In this document: piece after piece, positions 15,861-23,868 of the stretch
Layout of the letters: each line of letters opens with the position of its first letter
Position numbering within the stretch: position 1 is the stretch's first letter
Assembly: GCA_963819075.1 (NCBI GenBank)
Contig: CAWFUP010000003.1
Coordinates: forward strand, 62,001-126,000
Origin: CAVQBJ01 sp963819075
Lineage (GTDB): Bacteria > Actinomycetota > Thermoleophilia > Solirubrobacterales > Solirubrobacteraceae
Direction: 5' to 3'
DNA: 64,000 bases
Notes under the pieces: generated by a model
Told to the model about the DNA's origin: nothing
The model's input: only the letters and a program-made list of their open reading frames with translations
Database searches by the model: none
Program-made: the position numbers and the translations under genes

Positions 15861-15947
15861 ATGAGCAACGTGAGGGAAGCCTTCAGGCTGGCCGGCCCGC
15901 GGCCGACAACTGATCAGATGAGCACCGCGCGGACCCGTCCGTCATGA
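15861..15947 (+). CDS. Possible 28-residue leader ORF coupled to secDF
   Basis: A 28-codon frame beginning MSNVREAFRLAGPRPTTDQ ends in a TGA overlapping the secDF ATG (ATGA at 15944-15947). secDF has no visible Shine-Dalgarno, so coupling would explain its initiation. Leader peptides upstream of secDF act as secretion-sensing arrest peptides in some bacteria, and RLAGP loosely recalls the SecM RAGP arrest core. However, the frame has no signal sequence and no Shine-Dalgarno of its own. Confidence 0.3.
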   Translation: MSNVREAFRLAGPRPTTDQMSTARTRPS

Positions 15948-18900
15948 ACGATCGACGCCGCAACACGCTCGTCCTGCTGCTCGTCGTCGGCCTGCTGGCC
16001 GCGTCGGGCCTCGTCATCGCGACGCAGCCGACGTTCCTCGGCCTCGACCTCAAGGGCGGTGTCGAGCTCGTCTACCAGGGCAAGGCGACGGCACAGTCGC
16101 AGGTCAACTCGACCTCGCTCGAGCGGGCGATCTCGATCATGCAGAAGCGCGTCAACCAGCTCGGTGTGGCGGAGCCGATCATCGAGCAGTACGGCTCCTC
16201 CGACATCGAGGTCTCGCTGCCCAACGTGACGAACGAGCAGCGCGCGAAGGACCAGGTCGGCAAGACCGCGCAGTTGTACTTCTACGACTGGGAGACGAAT
16301 GTCATCGGTGCGAACGGCCAGCCCGCGGGGCCGAACGCCCCGGCGAGCACCGGTGACGGCACCGATCCTGGTGGGTCGGGCACCGGCATCACCCAGTTCC
16401 AGGCGGTGCAGCGCGCGGCGGCGCGCCCGGCGATCCTCTACCCGAACGCCACGACCTACACGAAGGGCTGCACGCCGGCCAAGAACGCGTCGAGCGGCTG
16501 CCTCTACGGCGCGTGGTACCTGGTCAACGACACGACCCAGCAGGTGCTCGACGGGCCGGCCGACCAGGAGTCCGGGCTGCAGAGCCCGACGACGGCGCTC
16601 GCGGCCCTCGGACCGAAGCACGCGAAGGACAAGACGAGCGTCGTTCACATCAATCCGGGCACCGTCGTCGTCGAGGCCACCCCGACGACCAACTCGGCCG
16701 GCGACGTGACCGTCGCCAACCCGGCGTCCTACTACGTGCTCAACGACAACCCGGCGCTCACCGGCAACGACATCACCAACCCCGCCCAGAGCACCGACCC
16801 GAACTCCGGCCAGCCCGACGTCACCTTCGGCTTCGACGGGCATGGCACGACCGTGTTCGAGGCGATCACCAAGGCGATCGCCCAGCGCGGCCAGTCCGCG
16901 CAGGTGCCGGGCGTTCCCAAGACCGAGGCCGAGCAGCACTTCGCGATCGTGCTCGACAACCAGCTCATCTCGGTGCCGTCGATCGACTACACCCAGTACC
17001 CGAGCGGGATCGACGCCACGAATGGCTCGGAGATCAGCGGCGGCTTCACGCTCGACTCGGCGCAGAACCTCGCCAACGAGCTGCAGTCCGGCGCGCTGCC
17101 GATCCGCCTGTCGCTCATCTCGCTCTCGCAGGTGTCGGCGACGCTCGGCAAGCAGGCACTCAACCAGGGGTTGCTTGCCGGCCTCATCGGCTTCCTCGCC
17201 GTGTGTCTCTTCCTGCTCGTCTTCTACCGCGTCCTCGGCCTGATCGCGATCGGCGGCCTGATCGTCTACGGCGCGTACTTCTTCGCGCTCATCAAGCTCA
17301 TCCCCATCACGCTGACGTTGGCCGGCATCGCCGGCCTCATCCTGACGATCGGCGTCGCCGCGGACGCGAACATCGTCATCTTCGAGCGCGTCAAGGAAGA
17401 GATACGCGGGGGCAGATCGATCGCCGCGGGCATCGCGACCGGTTACAAGCGCGGCTTCGCGGCGATCGTCGACGCGAACGTCGTGACGATCATGGTCGCC
17501 TTCATCCTGTTCGTGCTCTCGAGCGCCGACGTGAAGGGCTTCGCGCTGACGCTCGGGATCGGCACGATCGTGTCGCTGTTCACCGCCGTTCTGGCCACGC
17601 AGGCCGCCCTCGGGGCGATGTCGCGCTCGCGCTTCATCTCAAAGCCGGCGCTCCTCGGTGCCGGGCCCCAGCGCCATCGCTGGACGTTCGACTTCATGGG
17701 CGCGTCGAAGTGGTTCTTCTCGCTGTCGGGCACGATCCTGCTCATCGGGGCGCTCGCCATCGGCGGCCGGGGCATCAACTTCGGCATCGACTTCAAGGGC
17801 GGCACCGAGATCCAGGCCGCGCTCATCAAGCCGGCCACGCAGGCGCAGGTGGCGAGCGCCATCAGCGCCGCCGGCTACTCGACGGCCAATGTGCAGAAGT
17901 ACTCGCACCTCGGCAACAACGCCTACCAGGTGGCCACCCAGAAGCTCACGCCGGACAAGGTGACCAAGGTGCAGAACGAGCTCAACGCGCGCTTCGGCAT
18001 CAAGCCGGGCACGTTCAACAACGTCTCGATCGGCGCCTCATTCGGGAGAACGATCGCCGACGCGGCGATCATCGCGATCATCGCCTCGCTCATCGTCATC
18101 TCGGCCTACATCGCGCTGCGCTTCGAGTGGAAGTACGCCGTGCCGGTGCTCATCGCGCTGATGCACGACCTGCTCATCACGTCCGGCGTGTACGCGCTCA
18201 CCGGGAGGCAGGTGACGGCCGACACGGTGGCGGCCCTCCTCACCATCCTCGGTTACTCCCTCTACGACACCATCATCGTCTTCGACCGCGTGCGCGAGAA
18301 CGTGCCACGCATGCCGCGCGCCGCGTTCTCGCAGATCGTCAACCGCTCGATGGCCGAGGTGATCACCCGTTCGCTGGCCACCAGCCTGTGCACGCTGCTG
18401 CCGATCATCGCGCTGCTCGTCTTCGGCGGGTCGACGCTGAAGGACTTCGCCTTCGCACTGATGGTCGGCGTCGCCTCCGGTGCGTACTCGTCGATCTTCA
18501 TCGCCTCGCCCGTGCTCACCCACTGGAAGGAGCGCGAGCCGATCTACCGCAACCGCCGCCAGCGCATCACCCGCGAGCTCGGCGCCGTCCCCGCCTACGC
18601 CGAGGGGGCCATCGCCGAGACGGTCGAGCCCGAGCCCAAGCGCCGGCGCAACCGTCGGGGGTCGATCATCGCGCCCGAGACGCCGGGCGAGCAGATCTCC
18701 AAGGCCGAGTTCGCCGATCTCGTGCGCGACCTCGACGTCGATGGCGTCGAGTCCGTCGGCCACCGAGGAGCCCTCTCCGGGCGCCCGCGCACGGGCACGG
18801 CGCACCGCGAGCGCCGCTGCGACCGAGTCCGCGCACCGGCGCCGCCAGCGAGCGAGCAGGAAGCGGCCCCGCCGGCGCCGGAGCTCGACCCCGCCGCCGA

Positions 18901-18988
18901 CGCGCTCCCGGAGGACGTCGTGATGAAGTCGACGACGCCACGGCCGGGCGGTAAGTCACGGCGCAACCGACGGCACGGGAGGCGCTGA
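15944..18988 (+). CDS. secDF: Fused protein translocase subunit SecDF
   Basis: A single 1014-residue polypeptide joins SecD (~1-540) and SecF (~545-860), which use the proton gradient to pull proteins through SecYEG. SecD shows one N-terminal helix, TFLGLDLKGGVELVYQ, a periplasmic domain with a Gly/Pro/Thr insert (~120-155), SGGFTLDSAQNLANEL and the channel motif GVAADANIVIFERVKEE. SecF shows GINFGIDFKGGTEIQ and LGYSLYDTIIVFDRVREN. A ~150-residue cytosolic tail rich in Pro, Ala, Glu and Arg follows and is not conserved. Fusion is known from Bacillus and some actinobacteria. The following small membrane-protein gene begins 1 nt after the stop. Confidence 0.96.
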   Translation: MNDRRRNTLVLLLVVGLLAASGLVIATQPTFLGLDLKGGVELVYQGKATAQSQVNSTSLERAISIMQKRVNQLGVAEPIIEQYGSSDIEVSLPNVTNEQRAKDQVGKTAQLYFYDWETNVIGANGQPAGPNAPASTGDGTDPGGSGTGITQFQAVQRAAARPAILYPNATTYTKGCTPAKNASSGCLYGAWYLVNDTTQQVLDGPADQESGLQSPTTALAALGPKHAKDKTSVVHINPGTVVVEATPTTNSAGDVTVANPASYYVLNDNPALTGNDITNPAQSTDPNSGQPDVTFGFDGHGTTVFEAITKAIAQRGQSAQVPGVPKTEAEQHFAIVLDNQLISVPSIDYTQYPSGIDATNGSEISGGFTLDSAQNLANELQSGALPIRLSLISLSQVSATLGKQALNQGLLAGLIGFLAVCLFLLVFYRVLGLIAIGGLIVYGAYFFALIKLIPITLTLAGIAGLILTIGVAADANIVIFERVKEEIRGGRSIAAGIATGYKRGFAAIVDANVVTIMVAFILFVLSSADVKGFALTLGIGTIVSLFTAVLATQAALGAMSRSRFISKPALLGAGPQRHRWTFDFMGASKWFFSLSGTILLIGALAIGGRGINFGIDFKGGTEIQAALIKPATQAQVASAISAAGYSTANVQKYSHLGNNAYQVATQKLTPDKVTKVQNELNARFGIKPGTFNNVSIGASFGRTIADAAIIAIIASLIVISAYIALRFEWKYAVPVLIALMHDLLITSGVYALTGRQVTADTVAALLTILGYSLYDTIIVFDRVRENVPRMPRAAFSQIVNRSMAEVITRSLATSLCTLLPIIALLVFGGSTLKDFAFALMVGVASGAYSSIFIASPVLTHWKEREPIYRNRRQRITRELGAVPAYAEGAIAETVEPEPKRRRNRRGSIIAPETPGEQISKAEFADLVRDLDVDGVESVGHRGALSGRPRTGTAHRERRCDRVRAPAPPASEQEAAPPAPELDPAADALPEDVVMKSTTPRPGGKSRRNRRHGRR

Positions 18989-18989
18989 G

Positions 18990-19277
18990 ATGGCAATGCT
19001 TGCGTGGGTGATGATGGGCCTGGCGATCTGGCACTTCACGATCTTCCTGCCTGACCGCTTCTGGGGCGGCATCGTCGGGGCGTTCGTCGGGTCGCTGTTC
19101 GGAGCCGTCATCTTCGGCCTGCTCATCTATGGCGTGAAGACGGGGACGCTGCGCATCCCCGGTCAGCGCGCCACCGACATCGCGGTCGTGTGCTACGCCA
19201 TTCCCGGCGCCCTGCTCGGCATCGCCGCCGTCTACGGCATCGGCGTCCGGCAGGGCCAGCCGGCCGATCAGTACTGA
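18990..19277 (+). CDS. Small multi-pass membrane protein, unknown function
   Basis: 95 residues with about three hydrophobic segments (MLAWVMMGLAIWHFTIFL; GGIVGAFVGSLFGAVIFGLL; IAVVCYAIPGALLGIAAVYG). No family recognised with certainty; the Gly-rich middle helix resembles small GlsB/YmgE-type proteins. It starts 1 nt after the secDF stop, so it is probably cotranslated with the translocase and could be an accessory or merely hitchhiking. Confidence 0.75.
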   Translation: MAMLAWVMMGLAIWHFTIFLPDRFWGGIVGAFVGSLFGAVIFGLLIYGVKTGTLRIPGQRATDIAVVCYAIPGALLGIAAVYGIGVRQGQPADQY

Positions 19278-19298
19278 ACGCGGGCGGCCGGCGCGAGC

Positions 19299-21062
19299 TC
19301 AGGCGGCGCGCCGCGTGCGCACCCCTTCGGGCGCCAGCGCGGCTGGGCGGGTGCCGGCGAGCGGCCAGCCTGGCCCGGGGCGCGCGAGCAGAAACCCCTG
19401 GAGCAGATGCACGCCGAGGCCGGCGAGCGCACGCAGCTCGCCATCGGTCTCGATCCCCTCGGCGACGAGCAGTGCGCCAACGCGCTCGGCGTAGTCGACC
19501 ATCGCCCTGACGAGTGCGGCGCGGTCGGGATCACCCTCGATCCCGGTGATGAGCGACCGGTCGAGCTTGAGATAGTCGGGGTGGACGGCAGTGATCTGGC
19601 GCAGACCGGCGTAGCCGGCGCCCATGTCGTCGACGGCGAGCATCGTGCCGCGCCGGCGCAGCACGGCGATCGCGGCTTCGAGTGAGGGATCGTCGTTACG
19701 CACGAGCGTGTCCTCGGTGATCTCGACGACGAGGCGCGAGAGATCGGCGGGCGTCTCGAGGATCGCCAGCGTTCGCGCGTCGGGAAGCGTCGCGCCCGAC
19801 AGGTTGACGCAGAGGCGAGCGCCGGCCGGGAGGTCGGGCAAGAGCTGGATCGCCGCCGCCAGGCACGCCTGCTCGAGCGCGTCTCGCTCGCCGAACTCCT
19901 CGGCCAGCGAGAACCAGTGCAGCGGGCTCGACGTCGAGCCGAGCCGGAAGCGCGCGAGCGCCTCGTAAGCGTGCGCCTCGCCGGTGAGCAGATCGAAGAT
20001 CGGCTGGGTGACCATCTCGATCGCCTCGCCGCCAATCAGACGGGCGAGGATCGCCTGCGCGTCGTTCTCGCCATCGCCGCTGAGCGACTCGCCCGTGTAG
20101 GTGGCCACGCGCCGCTGCGATCGGCGCTTGGCGACACGCAGGGCGATGTCGCCGGCCCGCAGCAGGGCGTTCGCGTCGTCCCCGTCTTGGGGCGCCCAGG
20201 CGATGCCGACCGATCCGGCCGCGCTTGGCGCATCGCCGCTGGACTGGGCCAATCGGGCGAGCAGCTCCTCGGCGAGCGCCTCCGGCTGCGAGCGCACCGT
20301 GAGCGCGAACTCGTCGCCGCCGAGGCGCCCCACGAGCGAGCGGTCGCCGCCGAGCTCGCGCATGTGAGCGACCGCGTTCGACAGCAGCGCGTCGCCCGCG
20401 GCGTGGCCGTGCAGCTTGTTCACCAGGCCGAAGCGGTCGAGGTCGAGCATCACCAGCGCCAGCGGATGCTCCTCGTCGGTCCCGTCGAGCGCCGCCTCGA
20501 GCCCGGTGCGGAAGGCCGAGCGCGCGAGCGCGCCGGTCAGCCCGTCGTGGTCGGCCTCGCGGCGCGCGAGCGCGAGCAGATCGCCGAGTTCTGCCATCAC
20601 CGCGCGCCCGCTCAACAGCAACGCGGCCGCGGCGACACACAGCCCGACGTAGCTTGCCTCGATGGTTCCGGTCATCACGATCGGCAGGACGAGCGCAACG
20701 ATGAAGATGACGGCCGCGGGGATGTTCACGTGGGCCCGTACGAGCGCCCCGGTGATGACCGCGGCGAGCCACAGCAGCGTGAGGACCGTGACGCGCTCGT
20801 TGCCGAACCCGTTGACGAGCACGCCCGCCACCGCCGCCACCGACTCCTCGACGACCCCGACGCGCACACCGAGATCGCGCAGCTGCGTCAGGGCGCAGAC
20901 GGCGATCACACCCATCCCGATCGCGGCGAGCGCGGGATAGGGATGCAGCGCGGGGTCGCGCGCGACGATCGCGAGCCCGGCGAGCGCGATGCCGGCACGC
21001 GCACCCGCGGCCACGGCCCGAGCCTTGAATCGTCGTGCTTGTGGAGGAGCGGTGATCGTCAT
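19299..21062 (-). CDS. Membrane GGDEF-EAL protein (bifunctional c-di-GMP enzyme)
   Basis: 587 residues. Five to six N-terminal membrane helices (~20-165) are followed by a GGDEF domain (~175-325) with intact GRLGGDEFAL, then an EAL domain (~335-580). The EAL catalytic set is present: YEALARF, the Asn in CVNLSGATL, Glu in VEITEDTL, the double Asp in VDDMGAGYAGL, Lys in LKLDRSLI and both Glu in VAEGIE. Both synthesis and hydrolysis of c-di-GMP are therefore possible. I chose the ATG at 21062 (MTITAPPQARRF); an upstream in-frame ATG at 21119 adds an Arg/Gly-rich non-conserved stretch. Convergent with the small membrane-protein gene. Confidence 0.92.
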   Translation of the reverse strand: MTITAPPQARRFKARAVAAGARAGIALAGLAIVARDPALHPYPALAAIGMGVIAVCALTQLRDLGVRVGVVEESVAAVAGVLVNGFGNERVTVLTLLWLAAVITGALVRAHVNIPAAVIFIVALVLPIVMTGTIEASYVGLCVAAAALLLSGRAVMAELGDLLALARREADHDGLTGALARSAFRTGLEAALDGTDEEHPLALVMLDLDRFGLVNKLHGHAAGDALLSNAVAHMRELGGDRSLVGRLGGDEFALTVRSQPEALAEELLARLAQSSGDAPSAAGSVGIAWAPQDGDDANALLRAGDIALRVAKRRSQRRVATYTGESLSGDGENDAQAILARLIGGEAIEMVTQPIFDLLTGEAHAYEALARFRLGSTSSPLHWFSLAEEFGERDALEQACLAAAIQLLPDLPAGARLCVNLSGATLPDARTLAILETPADLSRLVVEITEDTLVRNDDPSLEAAIAVLRRRGTMLAVDDMGAGYAGLRQITAVHPDYLKLDRSLITGIEGDPDRAALVRAMVDYAERVGALLVAEGIETDGELRALAGLGVHLLQGFLLARPGPGWPLAGTRPAALAPEGVRTRRAA

Positions 21063-21242
21063 CGTGGGCTCGCCGATCCGCGGATTGGCCCGCCGGCCGT
21101 CCGGCCCGCCCGGGCGCACACACGCGTCACAGCGACACCCCTTTCGGCGCTTTGCGGCGGTATCTGTACCCCTGCGGGCCTCGGGCGGCCGGATATCTGG
21201 TCCGGGCGCCGCCCCGGTGGCGCGGGCGTTCCGTCACCCCCG

Positions 21243-23756
21243 GTGCCTAGTCTCCTGCAGGCCTTGACGAGTCCCACCGTGCAGATCGCGCCGGCCCCGG
21301 TCGCGCAGACCCTCGCGCTGCAACGCGCTCTGGGCGTCAGCGGCGCCCTGGCGCAGGTGCTCGTGCGCCGCGGGCTGGCCGATCCGGCACTCGCGCGGGC
21401 GTTCCTGGCCGCCGAGGAATCCCACGAGCCGAGCGACTTCGCCGGGATCGAGCTCGCCGTCGACACGGTCGCACGACACGTGCGCGCCAGCGGCCGCATC
21501 ACGGTGCACGGCGACTACGACGTCGACGGCGTGTGCTCCACGGCGGTCCTCGTGCGCGCGCTGCGCCGGCTCGGGGCGGCGGTCGACTGGTACCTGCCCG
21601 ACCGCGCCACCGACGGCTACGGGCTGAACGCGCGGACGATCGAGCGGCTCTCCCAGCGCGGAACCGGCCTGCTCATCACGGTGGACTGTGCGATCGGCGC
21701 CGCGGTGGAGGTGGCGCTCGCGCGCGCCGCCGGGATCGACGTCGTCGTCACCGATCACCACGCGCCGCCGACCGACGGCGTGCTGCCCGACGCGCCCATC
21801 GTGCACCCGGTCGTGTGCGGCTACCCGTGCGCGGACCTGTGCGCGACGGCCGTCGCCTACCAGTTCGCGCGCGCCCTGCACGAGGTCCTCGGCCGGGAGG
21901 AGGAGCGGCTGCGCGAGGATCTCGACCTCGTCGCGCTCGCGACGATCGCCGATGTGGTGCCGCTCCTGGGGGAGAACCGCACGTTCGTGCGGCGCGGGCT
22001 GCGGGCGCTGGCCACGACCGCCAAGCCGGGCCTGCGCGCCCTGATGGCCGTGGCGCGCGTCGATCCGGCGCGGGTGGACGAGCGCGCCGTTGCGTTCGCG
22101 CTCTGCCCGCGTCTGAACGCCGCCGGCCGGCTGCACCACGCCGACGCGGCGCTCGAGCTTGTGCTGACCGAGGACGAGGCGCGGGCGGCGTCGGTGGCCG
22201 ACGAGCTCGATCGGGCCAACCACGAGCGCCGTCACACCGAGACGCGCATCCTCTTCGAAGCCGAGGCGCAGGTGGCCGAGCGTGGAGAGCGCTCGGCCTA
22301 CGTGCTGGCCGGCGAGGGCTGGCATCCCGGCGTCATCGGGATCGTGGCCTCGCGCCTCGTCGAGCGCCACCACCGCCCCGTCGTCTGCATCGCCCTCAGC
22401 GGCGACGAGGGCCGTGGCTCGGGGCGCAGCATCGACCGCTTCGACCTGCTCGGCGGACTGTCGGCATGCGCCGCGCACCTGCGCCGCCACGGCGGGCACC
22501 GCGCCGCCGCCGGCCTGGAGATCGACCGCTCGCAGCTCGGGGCCTTCGAGGCCGCGTTCTGCGCCCATGCCGATGCCGTGCTCACCGCGGCCGACCTCAC
22601 CCCGGTCGTGGTGGCCGACGCGGTCGTGTCCGGAGACGAGCTCGACCTGTCGCTCGCCGAGGAGCTGCAGACGCTCGGACCGTTCGGCCGTGGCAACCCA
22701 CCGGTCTCGTTGCTCGTCCCGGCGGCGACGGTCCAGGATGTCCGTCCGATGGGGGAGGGGCGGCATGCGCGTTTCACGGTGCGCTCCGGCGGCGCGCGCT
22801 CGCAGGCCGTCGCGTTCGGCACCGGCGGACGCCTTGCCGTCGGCGAGGACGAGCCGGCGGATGCCGTCTTCGCGCTCGAGGTGAACGAGTTCCGCGGCAC
22901 GGTCGAGCCGCGGCTCGTGCTGCGCCACGTGGGACCCTGCGCCGCCGGTTCGATCGAGATCGTCGGCGCCGAACCGGACTACCTGTCGGAGACGTGGCGT
23001 GAGCTGGCCGCCGGCCCACCCGGCGACGGCCCCGAGCGGATGGCCGGCGAGCGCGCGGCGCGCGATCGGTGCGGTCGCGGCGTCGCGGGCACGATCGCCG
23101 CGCTCGTCGCGAGCGGCGAGCCGGTGCTCGTCGTGTGCGCCGACGCCGAGCGTCGGCGCGCGCACCTGCACGAGCGGCTCGGCGGATTCGCGCTCTGCGA
23201 CTACCGCGCACTCGAGCGTTCGCCGGCGCTCGCCGAGCGCTTCGTGCACGTCGCGCTGCTCGATCCGCCCGCGTGGCGGCACGCCGAGGCGGTGGCGCGT
23301 GCCGGCGAGCCCGATCAGCACGTGCATCTGTGCTGGGGCGCGGCCGAGGTCGCCTACGCGCGGCGCGCGCTGTCGCGCGACTACGACCTGCGCCCGGCGC
23401 TGGCCGACTGCTACCGGGCGCTGCGCACGGCCGGAGACGTCGAGGGCGACGAGCTCGAGCGGCTGCTAGCGGGTGCGGAGGAGCGTCACGCCGAAGGGTC
23501 GGCCGGAGCCGACCCGCCGCCCCGTCCGGCGGCGCTCGCCGGTCGGCTGCTGCGCGTGCTGGGCGAGCTCGGGCTCGTCAGCGTCGAGCCCGAGCGCTCG
23601 CGCGTCAGCGTGACCTCGGCCGATCGGACCGAGCTCGAGCGCTCGCCGACATACGTGGCTGCGCAGCGGCTGCTCGCCGAAGGGTGGGCGCGCCTGGCCG
23701 AGGTCACGCCGATCGCCGCTCCGGCCCGCCGGTCGGCGCCCCGTTCGGCGGCGTGA
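21243..23756 (+). CDS. recJ: Single-stranded-DNA exonuclease RecJ, long form
   Basis: 5'-3' ssDNA exonuclease for recombination and mismatch repair, here 837 residues. The DHH domain has GDYDVDGVCSTAVL, TVDCAIG and VVTDHHAPP. The second domain has CPRLNAAGRLHHAD and DHHA1 with RRHGGHRAAAGLEI, followed by an OB-like segment (LGPFGRGNPPVSLL). About 270 C-terminal residues, rich in Arg/Glu/Ala, extend beyond the standard core, as in other long actinobacterial RecJ. The start is uncertain: GTG at 21243 is used, but a TAGTCT at 21248-21253 would favour a leaderless TTG at 21264. Confidence 0.92.
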   Translation: MPSLLQALTSPTVQIAPAPVAQTLALQRALGVSGALAQVLVRRGLADPALARAFLAAEESHEPSDFAGIELAVDTVARHVRASGRITVHGDYDVDGVCSTAVLVRALRRLGAAVDWYLPDRATDGYGLNARTIERLSQRGTGLLITVDCAIGAAVEVALARAAGIDVVVTDHHAPPTDGVLPDAPIVHPVVCGYPCADLCATAVAYQFARALHEVLGREEERLREDLDLVALATIADVVPLLGENRTFVRRGLRALATTAKPGLRALMAVARVDPARVDERAVAFALCPRLNAAGRLHHADAALELVLTEDEARAASVADELDRANHERRHTETRILFEAEAQVAERGERSAYVLAGEGWHPGVIGIVASRLVERHHRPVVCIALSGDEGRGSGRSIDRFDLLGGLSACAAHLRRHGGHRAAAGLEIDRSQLGAFEAAFCAHADAVLTAADLTPVVVADAVVSGDELDLSLAEELQTLGPFGRGNPPVSLLVPAATVQDVRPMGEGRHARFTVRSGGARSQAVAFGTGGRLAVGEDEPADAVFALEVNEFRGTVEPRLVLRHVGPCAAGSIEIVGAEPDYLSETWRELAAGPPGDGPERMAGERAARDRCGRGVAGTIAALVASGEPVLVVCADAERRRAHLHERLGGFALCDYRALERSPALAERFVHVALLDPPAWRHAEAVARAGEPDQHVHLCWGAAEVAYARRALSRDYDLRPALADCYRALRTAGDVEGDELERLLAGAEERHAEGSAGADPPPRPAALAGRLLRVLGELGLVSVEPERSRVSVTSADRTELERSPTYVAAQRLLAEGWARLAEVTPIAAPARRSAPRSAA

Positions 23757-23856
23757 ACGCGCGGCGCCGCCGGACCCGGAGGAATGTCGAGTCGCGCCGC
23801 GGCGGCCGCATCGCGTTCCCGACGAATGTGCGCTTCAGCTCGGTGGGATCCTGCCT

Positions 23857-23862
23857 TACGCT
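23857..23862 (+). promoter_or_regulatory. Candidate relA promoter (leaderless start)
   Basis: TACGCT lies 6 nt before the ATG at 23869. A weak -35-like TTCAGC (23834-23839) is spaced by 17 bp. No Shine-Dalgarno is present. Confidence 0.5.
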
Positions 23863-23868
23863 GTAGCT

